Shown here one piece after another: positions 1 to 5,317 of a DNA stretch of 6,972 bases (position 1 is its first letter; each line of letters opens with the position of its first letter). A model generated the notes under the pieces. The model had not been told where the DNA came from. It ran no database searches and saw only the letters and a program-made list of their open reading frames with translations. A program made the position numbers and the translations under genes. The stretch covers positions 1 to 6,972 of the forward strand of contig CAMBJI010000106.1 in the NCBI GenBank assembly GCA_945867725.1, given 5' to 3'. The stretch is from Bordetella parapertussis (GTDB taxonomy: Bacteria; Pseudomonadota; Gammaproteobacteria; Burkholderiales; Burkholderiaceae_D).

Positions 1-1
1 C

Positions 2-91
2 GTAGTGCCGGATGCAGGGCACATGCTGGGCAAGGAGTACGTGGGGCAACTGCTGGACGGATGGTTGGTCAAAGGTGGAGGAGAGGGCTGA
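2..91 (+). CDS. C-terminal end of a probable alpha/beta hydrolase (partial)
   Basis: An open frame enters from the left edge and ends at a TGA at 89-91, giving 29 residues. The visible tail contains VVPDAGHML followed by an amphipathic helix ending in LLDGWLV. A small residue plus Gly-His after a hydrophobic strand, followed by a final helix, is the usual end of alpha/beta hydrolase fold enzymes, where the His belongs to the Ser-His-Asp triad. The substrate cannot be told from this fragment. Its last codons double as the Shine-Dalgarno of the next small ORF, so translation of the two may be coupled. The family call is an inference from one motif. Confidence 0.5.
   Translation, partial: VVPDAGHMLGKEYVGQLLDGWLVKGGGEG
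77..87 (+). promoter_or_regulatory. Strong Shine-Dalgarno for the 46-codon ORF
   Basis: The purine run GGAGGAGAGGG lies inside the last codons of the hydrolase-like gene. It ends 4 bases before the ATG at 92; its GGAGGAG core is 8 bases away. This near-perfect match to the anti-Shine-Dalgarno is the main reason for taking the following small ORF seriously. It could also be chance, because the purine run encodes the Gly/Glu-rich tail of the upstream protein. Confidence 0.5.
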
Positions 92-232
92 ATGCGCGAT
101 GCGGATGTCGAGCAATTGGTAATCAGAGGTCACTTGGCTTACCCGGCACTGAAAGCATGGGCGACGTATATTGCCCTTTTTCGCCATATTGCCTGGCGTA
201 ATGAGAGGGATACCAAATGCAAAAAAAGATGA
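92..232 (+). CDS. Small 46-residue protein of unknown function, coupled to its neighbours
   Basis: ATG at 92 follows directly after the TGA at 89-91 of the hydrolase-like gene, and the frame runs 46 codons to the TGA at 230-232. The product begins MRDADVEQLV, has a mixed hydrophobic centre (YPALKAWATYIALFRHIAW) and a basic tail ending CKKR. It could form one amphipathic or weakly membrane-associated helix at about residues 17-35. I do not recognise a family. The strong Shine-Dalgarno and tight packing support translation; the shortness and lack of a recognised homologue argue caution. The last 16 bases overlap the DUF6794 gene, and an A7 run at 221-227 lies in the overlap. A slip of the reading frame there would join this ORF to the DUF6794 protein. 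It may therefore be a separate small protein, a leader ORF, or the broken or alternative N-terminus of the next gene. Confidence 0.4.
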   Translation: MRDADVEQLVIRGHLAYPALKAWATYIALFRHIAWRNERDTKCKKR

Positions 233-522
233 GTGGCGAGCCCGTTAGTCCAGACTACCCCACCTCCATTGAGGCAGCCGTCAGGCTATTGCAAAGCATG
301 GTCCCCCCGGAGGAGTTGGTCCAGATCACGAAGATGGAGGAGGGTGACTTGAGTGGCCTGCACCGTAGCCTCGGGATGTGGGTCAGAAATAGCGTGGGTC
401 GTTGGAAGGGCAATAAGGCATTGCTGCTGGAAACTGGGAAAAGACACCCAGATGATGCCTCGGAGGTGATCATCACGGCGCTGTGGCGAACACTGAAGGA
501 CGGTCTGCCTAAGGTTCATTAA
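217..522 (+). CDS. DUF6794-type small protein, function unknown
   Basis: This is a 101-residue soluble protein with no signal peptide or membrane segment. It has the pattern I associate with DUF6794: an N-terminal PTSIEAAVRLL helix (about residues 16-26), then HRSLGMWVRNSVGRW (49-63), and near the end HPDDASEVIITALW (77-90). The conserved H..LG.W.RN and HPDD.S..II..LW elements are both present, so the domain is complete and of usual length. The molecular role of the family is not known to me. The ATG at 217 is chosen because GAGAGG lies about 8 bases upstream; an ATG at 229 is possible but has only an A-run before it. The TAA at 520-522 shares the TTAA tetramer with the stop of the convergent KTSC gene. 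The small ORF upstream overlaps its start by 16 bases. Confidence 0.75.
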   Translation: MQKKMSGEPVSPDYPTSIEAAVRLLQSMVPPEELVQITKMEEGDLSGLHRSLGMWVRNSVGRWKGNKALLLETGKRHPDDASEVIITALWRTLKDGLPKVH

Positions 523-860
523 CGCCCAGCTTGGACGGTTGGTATGAAACTCACAGGTGGCGTCAAGTTGGATGGGTGTGCGCCATCTCTTTGCGCATCC
601 CCAAGCAATCGATTGAACGCTTGCGCTGGGTCTGAGCCTGAAGCTTGCTCTTTAGGCGTCGCTTTAGGGTAATCCTCGGCGATTCTGTCCTCCCAGTAGT
701 TCGCTGGATGCGGCGCGCTACACAGCCGCCGACAGGCCTCCACGGGCACCTTTTTGTAAGCTGTGACCGTCCCGTTGTCCCAGTGAAGGTCCAACTGACC
801 GGAGCCTGCGTCGTGCCCGGTCGTCCTGATGCGGCCGCTGGTAAAGGTTTTTGTGGACAT
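519..860 (-). CDS. KTSC-domain protein
   Basis: This is a 113-residue protein. Residues about 18-68 match the KTSC domain: a strand GQLDLHWDNG, a second strand TVTAYKKVP, then EACRRLCSA and NYWEDRIAEDYP. KTSC is a short domain named after the C-terminus of some lysyl-tRNA synthetases; it also stands alone in many bacterial proteins. Its function is unknown, and RNA binding has only been suggested. The tail from about residue 69 is low in order and unrecognised. ATG at 860 is preferred because GGAG lies about 6 bases upstream; a TTG at 872 in the same frame would add four residues (MESG). It starts 27 bp after the methyltransferase-HNH stop on the same strand, so the two probably share a transcript. 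That pairing is the only clue to its role. The stop overlaps the convergent DUF6794 stop in TTAA. Confidence 0.78.
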   Translation of the reverse strand: MSTKTFTSGRIRTTGHDAGSGQLDLHWDNGTVTAYKKVPVEACRRLCSAPHPANYWEDRIAEDYPKATPKEQASGSDPAQAFNRLLGDAQRDGAHPSNLTPPVSFIPTVQAGR

Positions 861-887
861 CCCCGACTCCAAAGATCGACACTGACC

Positions 888-2609
888 TTACCCTATCCCT
901 AGTTCTGCGGGGGCCGAAGCTCCACCAGGATGCCACCGCTCAACCCCTCGCTGGATTGCCGTCATTTCAATGGCCTCCCGCATTACTGAGAACAGGTCTG
1001 CTTTCCAGGCACCGTGTGCCGCCAGAGGCTTGCCCAGCAAGTGCTGCGCTTGCCGGTCGAATGGTTCGGGAAGCTCTGCGCGCAGGCATTCCCAATTCAC
1101 CAGTATCTCTGACCGCCTGCTGTGAAGCAGCGCAGTCGCAGGCAGCTTGTCTGACTTGCTGCCGTTGGTCTTGGGGTCGGCCGGCACCAGGTTCCAAAGG
1201 TCGTTGTTGCCCCACAGTGCAAACGGAATGACATGGTCGACGGCGAAGTCCGAGCGCAAGGACTTATTCGACCAGGTGCAGCGGGAGATCCCTGCGGCCT
1301 GGTATACCTGACGGGCAAGAGCCGTAGCCCTTTGGGGTTCGGGTTGAGCCAACAGCAAGGGAAGGACATCACCTGCGGTGATGCCTTGTCGGTAAGCAAA
1401 CTTTTGAGTCAGTGCCGCCCAGCGAACGACCACTGCATCGGCGATCCAATGCCCGAGCAGGCAGAGCTCGCGCCACAGGTCGGCTTGCATCACGATCAGC
1501 CGCGTCTTGGCGTCAAACCGAAACACCGGACCCGTGTCCAGTGCGCCCCCTGAAAACGTCACTGGCCCGTCCCGGATGGTGGCGGCAATCGTCTTGAGCA
1601 CGATGCTCAGCTGCGTCCGAGTCTGGGCGTCCAATCGGTTGGTGGACCAGGCCAGGTGCCATGAAGACAGACCTCCGTGTTCGCCTTGGTTTGCGAAGCT
1701 GGCTATCAGATCGGTCAAAGCCGCACGAAATTTGACCGGTTTACCGCTGGCACCTTCGGCCTGGGATTGCGGAACCACCTTTTCCGCTGCAAAAATGGGC
1801 CAAAAATATTGCAGCCATAGTTCAGCGACCCGCTGGATTGGCACCCCCATCTCACCATTGCCCAGCCAAACAGCACGTCGGGACTCCTGGGTGGCGATCT
1901 GTGCCAGGGCACGAAAAAGTGCCAGCTTGTAGGTGGCTTCCTTGCGGTCCCGGTTCAGGATGGTCTCGATCTGGTCAATGGGCCGCTGGGCGCCAGAATT
2001 ACGTAGTTCCAGCAGCAAGGTGTACCAGCTGGTGCCGGCTCGCAGTAGCGCATCACCGCTGTCCCAGCGACCGATCAGCTGAAAGCCCAGGCGTTCAAAC
2101 AGCAGCGTGATCTCTTCTGGGGCGTAGGGCGTGAACAAGCGGCCGTTGCCGTCTCGCTGATCGTGATGTTCTTCGCCACGCGACAGCGGAAGGGAAATCA
2201 ACAGACGGCCGTGTTGTTTGAGGAGGGCCCGGATGCTCAACGCCGCATCAAACAACTGGGTGTTGGGCACGTGCATCAGCACTGCGCTGCACAGAATTCC
2301 GTCAAACTGGCCCTCGAAGGCCTGTCCGATATCAGGCAAGCCTGCTGCCTCAATTCGCCCCTCCAGTTCAGGGTGGCTGGCGAGTGCTGCTGAACGCAAA
2401 CCAACGCTGGGCTCCAGCCCAAAAGCACTGAAGCCCTGTGCCGCCAGGCAAGCCATGTCCCTTCCGGAGCCGCAGCCGATGTCCAAGACGCGTGATTTTT
2501 CAGGGAAAGCCAAGGGAAAAAGATGCGCCACCGGACTCTGAACGGCCTCGTACCGTTGCGCGACCGACGCGGCATTGGTTTCATAGAAGTCGGCGGTCTG
2601 CTGGTCCAT
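888..2609 (-). CDS. SAM-dependent methyltransferase fused to a C-terminal HNH nuclease
   Basis: This 573-residue protein has three parts. Residues about 1-180 form a class I Rossmann methyltransferase: motif I VLDIGCGSGRD (41-51), an acidic motif II region (GLEPS, 64-68) and a post-motif region SAVLMHVP (108-115). No D/N-PP-Y/F motif of DNA amino-methyltransferases and no PC motif of cytosine-5 enzymes is seen, so the methyl acceptor is unknown. Residues about 190-430 are largely helical and unrecognised, with RKEATYKLALFRAL and ELWLQYFWPIF as the most family-like stretches. Residues about 440-490 are an HNH domain: RCTWSNKSL, then VDHVIPFALW, NNDLWNLVPA, and N482 with KSDK. D458-H459, N473 and N482 fit an H-N-N active site. 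The frame is open 38 codons further upstream, but that part runs into the divergent gene and looks non-domain, so ATG 2609 is used; its Shine-Dalgarno is poor. The KTSC gene follows after 27 bp. Confidence 0.85.
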   Translation of the reverse strand: MDQQTADFYETNAASVAQRYEAVQSPVAHLFPLAFPEKSRVLDIGCGSGRDMACLAAQGFSAFGLEPSVGLRSAALASHPELEGRIEAAGLPDIGQAFEGQFDGILCSAVLMHVPNTQLFDAALSIRALLKQHGRLLISLPLSRGEEHHDQRDGNGRLFTPYAPEEITLLFERLGFQLIGRWDSGDALLRAGTSWYTLLLELRNSGAQRPIDQIETILNRDRKEATYKLALFRALAQIATQESRRAVWLGNGEMGVPIQRVAELWLQYFWPIFAAEKVVPQSQAEGASGKPVKFRAALTDLIASFANQGEHGGLSSWHLAWSTNRLDAQTRTQLSIVLKTIAATIRDGPVTFSGGALDTGPVFRFDAKTRLIVMQADLWRELCLLGHWIADAVVVRWAALTQKFAYRQGITAGDVLPLLLAQPEPQRATALARQVYQAAGISRCTWSNKSLRSDFAVDHVIPFALWGNNDLWNLVPADPKTNGSKSDKLPATALLHSRRSEILVNWECLRAELPEPFDRQAQHLLGKPLAAHGAWKADLFSVMREAIEMTAIQRGVERWHPGGASAPAELGIG

Positions 2610-2681
2610 GGCGACATCGTAGCGCGCAGAAGGAGATGGTCTGAACCTGGATAATGGTTGCGCCGGAGAGATCGAGAAAAA
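2610..2681. promoter_or_regulatory. 72-bp divergent intergenic region, putative two-way promoter
   Basis: The region separates the start of the leftward methyltransferase-HNH gene from the rightward EVE-HNH gene, so it should hold promoters for both. GATAAT at 2650-2655 is a five-of-six match to a -10 box on the + strand. The overlapping complement CATTAT (2656-2651) is a weaker -10 on the - strand. No convincing -35 box is seen for either. GGAG at 2665-2668 is the likely, rather distant, Shine-Dalgarno of the + gene. If both -10 boxes are used, the two promoters overlap almost fully and would compete or be co-controlled. Confidence 0.35.
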
Positions 2682-3680
2682 ATGCGCTACTGGTGGGTCA
2701 ATCAGAATCAGACCTACCGCCATGAAGTTCAGGGCGGTTATCTCTGGTCGCCCAAGCGCAACGCCAATGGTGCACGCAACCCCTTTTATGAGTCGATGCG
2801 GGAGGTGGCTCCTGGCGACCTGGTATTTTCATTCAAAGACACCCGCATCATTGCCATCGGCATTGCGCAGTCTTACTGCTGGGAAAGTCCCAAGCCACTC
2901 GAATTTGGCAATGCCGGACAGAATTGGGAAAACATCGGCTGGCGAGTGAAGGTCAAGTTCACCGAGCTGTCAAACACCATCCGCCCCAAGGACCACATGG
3001 GCGCTTTGGGGCCCGTTCTCCCAGATCGGTACTCGCCCCTCCAGTCGAGCGGGAATGGTTTGCAGTCGGTCTACCTAACCGAATTGCCGACGCCCTTTGC
3101 TGAAGTCCTGATGGGGCTTATCGGGCGCGAGGCGCCTCAATTGGCGCTTGCCGCTCAAAGCGTGATGCCGGTGGCATCAGATGATCTGGATTTCTGGGAG
3201 CGCAAGTTGGAACTGGACATCGTCGCCGACACCACCGTTCGTGAGACCGAGCGCGAGGCTATTGTCCGAGCTAGGGTGGGTCAGGGGCTCTTCAAGGAGC
3301 GAGTCAGCAAAATTGAAACCAGGTGCCGCCTCACGGGCGTCGAGAACCCTGTGCACCTGGTGGCCAGTCATTGCAAACCCTGGCGCGACTCGACCAATCA
3401 AGAGCGCTTGGATGGAGAAAACGGCCTACTCCTCACGCCGAGCATTGACCATCTTTTTGACCGTGGCTTCATCGGTTTCGAGAACAATGGCCGCCTGATC
3501 ATCTCTCCTGTCGCGCACCGCCCGTCCTTGCAACGCATGGGCGTGGATACGGAGCGGGTGGTCAATGTGGGCGGATTTTCTGATGGGCAGAGGAATTTTC
3601 TGGATTTCCACCGGAATGCGGTGTTTCTGCAGTCACGGCTTTCTGAGAAGGGTCGTCAGGCGCCACATCCGAGCGCGTGA
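2682..3680 (+). CDS. EVE/PUA-like domain plus HNH_2 endonuclease, probable modification-dependent restriction enzyme
   Basis: This 332-residue protein has an N-terminal domain (about 1-135) opening with MRYWWVNQNQTY, then GGYLWSPK (18-25), an N-x-FY element (33-36), PGDLVFSF (44-51) and IIAIGIA (56-62). This is the pattern of EVE/PUA-like readers found in front of HNH nucleases. A helical linker follows. The HNH_2 domain lies at about 210-280: C215, H225, ASHCKPW (228-234), ERLDGENGLLL (241-251) and DHLFDRGF (256-263), with H230, N247 and H257 as likely active-site residues. In the known family, EVE binds modified cytosine and the nuclease cuts modified DNA; to my knowledge VcaM4I is a characterised EVE-HNH enzyme. 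Restriction of phage with modified bases is the inferred role here. ATG 2682 is chosen over a TTG at 2658 because homologues of this type begin with the MxYWWVN motif. The GNAT gene follows 35 bp downstream. Confidence 0.88.
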   Translation: MRYWWVNQNQTYRHEVQGGYLWSPKRNANGARNPFYESMREVAPGDLVFSFKDTRIIAIGIAQSYCWESPKPLEFGNAGQNWENIGWRVKVKFTELSNTIRPKDHMGALGPVLPDRYSPLQSSGNGLQSVYLTELPTPFAEVLMGLIGREAPQLALAAQSVMPVASDDLDFWERKLELDIVADTTVRETEREAIVRARVGQGLFKERVSKIETRCRLTGVENPVHLVASHCKPWRDSTNQERLDGENGLLLTPSIDHLFDRGFIGFENNGRLIISPVAHRPSLQRMGVDTERVVNVGGFSDGQRNFLDFHRNAVFLQSRLSEKGRQAPHPSA

Positions 3681-3715
3681 CAAGTCCGCTCTAAAACCAA
3701 AGTTAGCGTCTCTGC

Positions 3716-4288
3716 ATGAGCTCGTCACGAACAACCACCTCGGCGGCCCCGAACGCCGATCTCTGGAAAATTCGTGCAGCCAATCCAGCCGACTTTGAGT
3801 CAGTGCTGGCATTGAATTTCGAGGCAGAACGGTTCCTCAGTCCGCTCACGCGAGACCGACTCGATGTTCTGCACCAGCAAGCCTGCCTTCATCAGGTAAT
3901 CGAAATCGATGGGAAGGTGGCCGCCTTCGTTCTTGCTTTGCGCGAGGGTGAGAACTACGACAGCGTCAATTACCAATGGTTCCTGGGACGGCATGAACGG
4001 TTCATGTATGTTGACCGCGTCGTCGTCTCAGGTGCGCTTCAGGGACTAGGGCTTGGTCGTGTGCTGTACGAAGCGGCTTTCGCACATGCCATAGCGACTG
4101 GTGTGCCTGTCGTGACCTGTGAGTACGACATTGATCCGCCTAACCCTGCGTTTGCACGATTCCACCGAGCGTTCGGTTTTTTGGAAGTTGGCCGTCAGTC
4201 GGTTGCTGGCGGTAAGAAGCTGGTTTCGCTTCAGGTTGCCAACGCGCCGGCCAATATCCTTGAAAGTGTAGAGTTCCCACGAGCTTAG
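3716..4288 (+). CDS. GNAT-family N-acetyltransferase (COG3818-like)
   Basis: This 190-residue protein has one GNAT domain at about residues 17-175. The acetyl-CoA binding motif A is clear: the strand MYVDRVVV (97-104) followed by the pyrophosphate loop QGLGLG (109-114) and the helix RVLYEAAFAHA. Motif B is PPNPAFARFHRAFGF (141-155). The NYQWF, VTCEYDIDPPNP and FHRAFGF stretches resemble the COG3818 predicted acetyltransferases. It should transfer acetyl from acetyl-CoA to an amine, but the substrate is unknown. The first 15 residues are Ser/Thr-rich and probably disordered, and the ATG at 3716 lacks a good Shine-Dalgarno, so the true start may be slightly downstream. It follows the EVE-HNH gene by 35 bp, allowing co-transcription, and is closed by a hairpin just after its stop. 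It may be a passenger rather than a defence gene. Confidence 0.88.
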   Translation: MSSSRTTTSAAPNADLWKIRAANPADFESVLALNFEAERFLSPLTRDRLDVLHQQACLHQVIEIDGKVAAFVLALREGENYDSVNYQWFLGRHERFMYVDRVVVSGALQGLGLGRVLYEAAFAHAIATGVPVVTCEYDIDPPNPAFARFHRAFGFLEVGRQSVAGGKKLVSLQVANAPANILESVEFPRA

Positions 4289-4313
4289 CCGCAAATGTTT
4301 TGCGGTTGATTTT
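4289..4313 (+). terminator. Hairpin with short T-run after the GNAT gene
   Basis: CCGCAAA (4289-4295), the loop TGT and TTTGCGG (4299-4305) form a perfect 7-bp stem directly after the GNAT stop. It is followed by TTGATTTT. The short stem and broken U-tract suggest a weak intrinsic terminator or an mRNA-stabilising hairpin, so read-through into the PIN-like gene is possible. Confidence 0.45.
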
Positions 4314-4344
4314 CGTAGTGTTGGGTTCACAATGGGGCATGGCG

Positions 4345-5166
4345 ATGACCATCACACCCAACGGTCTTGGAGGATTCCGCCTCTCCCAATCCCTTGTACG
4401 TCCTGTTGTCTACTTAGATCATTGGGCGATACGGCTTTTTTCTCAAGATATGGCTTTGCAGAATCGATTCATTACTGCATTGCACCGCTCGGGTGGCACT
4501 TGGCTATTTTCCACTGCGAACCTAATGGAGTTTACGGCGATGTCTGACCTTGAGCAGGCAGCCAGAGCCGAGGCTTTGTTGCTCCGCGCCATTCCCCATC
4601 TTCACGTCGCGGACACGACCATCGATAAAGGCTACCACCAACAAGAGGGAGCAGAGAACAATGCCGATGCACCCGAGGAGCACTGGGTCTTGCGCGACTT
4701 GGGAGAACGCGCGAGGATTACTGGGGGACGTTGGAATACCCATAGGTTCCTGCAAGATGCAATTGAACACAGGGAAGAACTTGAGCCGCTCTTCGCTGAT
4801 TTGAAGAAAGTCGTTTCCGATGCAGTAATGGCTATTGTCCAAGACCCCCAGTTACACGATGCCGCAAAAAAGTTCACGCCCAGACCTGGAATGACACTGC
4901 GGCATGCTTTAAATAGCGAGCTATTGAGAGAACCTAATATCAATCCTGAGTACGTGTTCGATGACAACGACACGATGGACTACATCCATGCGAGTCCGGG
5001 CGCAATTATTGGAGACTTCATTCTGCTTGATGCCAGTTGGTGTCACAAGGTCGAGCAAGCTAAACGGCGACTGCGAAGAGGCGGCGTTACTGGACGTCTC
5101 GCCGCGACCTTTTCAAGCAGGACGGTCAAGGACTTTTTGGCTGCACTTGAGTCTTGGCAGGATTAA
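4345..5166 (+). CDS. PIN-like domain protein, candidate ribonuclease
   Basis: This 273-residue soluble protein shows scattered acidic residues in a PIN-like order. VYLDHWAIRLF (22-32, D25) matches the first strand and first aspartate. STANLMEFT (56-64) places E62 on the next helix. A long helical insertion covers about 65-200. DDNDTMDYIHASPG (206-219) and GDFILLDASWCHKV (223-236) then give the late aspartates (D212, D224, D229) before a basic helix KRRLRR. PIN nucleases use such acidic clusters with metal ions to cut RNA. Assignment is by pattern only, and the insertion makes the protein longer than VapC toxins (about 130 residues); no antitoxin gene is seen beside it. TTG 4300 and ATG 4339 are alternative starts; ATG 4345 is preferred because TGGGG ends 7 bases upstream. 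It lies between the GNAT gene and the BREX promoter region on the same strand, and its codon use is visibly more AT-rich than that of the HNH genes. Confidence 0.7.
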   Translation: MTITPNGLGGFRLSQSLVRPVVYLDHWAIRLFSQDMALQNRFITALHRSGGTWLFSTANLMEFTAMSDLEQAARAEALLLRAIPHLHVADTTIDKGYHQQEGAENNADAPEEHWVLRDLGERARITGGRWNTHRFLQDAIEHREELEPLFADLKKVVSDAVMAIVQDPQLHDAAKKFTPRPGMTLRHALNSELLREPNINPEYVFDDNDTMDYIHASPGAIIGDFILLDASWCHKVEQAKRRLRRGGVTGRLAATFSSRTVKDFLAALESWQD

Positions 5167-5221
5167 AAGTGATGATTTCGGGCGAGGCGGTTGAATCTCA
5201 CATGATCGCTCTAAAAAAAAT

Positions 5222-5283
5222 TCTAGCACCAATGCCGCTTATCTGCATCAAAATGATTAAGTGTAGTAATTGAATATGCTAGA
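5222..5283. repeat. Inverted 7-mer pair flanking the brxR promoter region
   Basis: TCTAGCA at 5222-5228 and its exact reverse complement TGCTAGA at 5277-5283 lie 48 bp apart. The right copy overlaps the extended -10 box. BrxR-type regulators bind inverted repeats upstream of their own gene, so this is a possible operator. Two short half-sites this far apart can also arise by chance. Confidence 0.22.
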
Positions 5284-5309
5284 GTGGAATACGAGCAAAT
5301 AAGATGGAG
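5257..5309 (+). promoter_or_regulatory. Putative promoter and ribosome binding site of the brxR operon
   Basis: TTAAGT (5257-5262), a 17-bp spacer and TAGAGT (5280-5285) preceded by TGC form a weak -35 with an extended -10 (TGCTAGAGT, 5277-5285). Transcription would start near 5292. GGAG at 5306-5309 sits 8 bases before the GTG start of brxR. The whole 151-bp gap (5167-5317) is AT-rich, with an A8 run at 5213-5220. No clear rho-independent terminator for the upstream PIN-like gene is seen in it. Confidence 0.4.
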
Positions 5310-5317
5310 ATAAATCC

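Noticed and set aside
220..229. Classical ribosomal -1 frameshift heptamer at the A7 run.
   Set aside because: In the reading frame of the small ORF the codons are TGC AAA AAA AGA, which does not fit the X-XXY-YYZ rule; only slippage on the homopolymer remains possible, so no frameshift feature was called.
861..872. TTG start for the KTSC gene, adding four residues.
   Set aside because: The ATG at 860 has a GGAG at proper distance, and that GGAG would lie inside the extension.
645..1231. Overlapping + strand open frames of 85 and 126 codons.
   Set aside because: They lie antisense to the KTSC and methyltransferase-HNH genes, have low-complexity Arg/Pro/Cys-rich products and show no domain.
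1097..1399. Minus-strand 100-codon frame inside the HNH region.
   Set aside because: It is an out-of-frame shadow of the methyltransferase-HNH gene, whose own frame carries the conserved HNH residues.
2610..2723. 38-codon N-terminal extension of the methyltransferase-HNH frame, containing a DPP tripeptide resembling part of a DNA methyltransferase motif IV.
   Set aside because: It overlaps the divergent EVE-HNH coding start, lies before the SAM motif with no fold context, and the methyltransferase domain begins naturally at the ATG at 2609.
4046..4330. Minus-strand 94-codon frame opposite the GNAT gene end.
   Set aside because: It is antisense to a clear GNAT motif region, with a basic, featureless product and no ribosome site seen.
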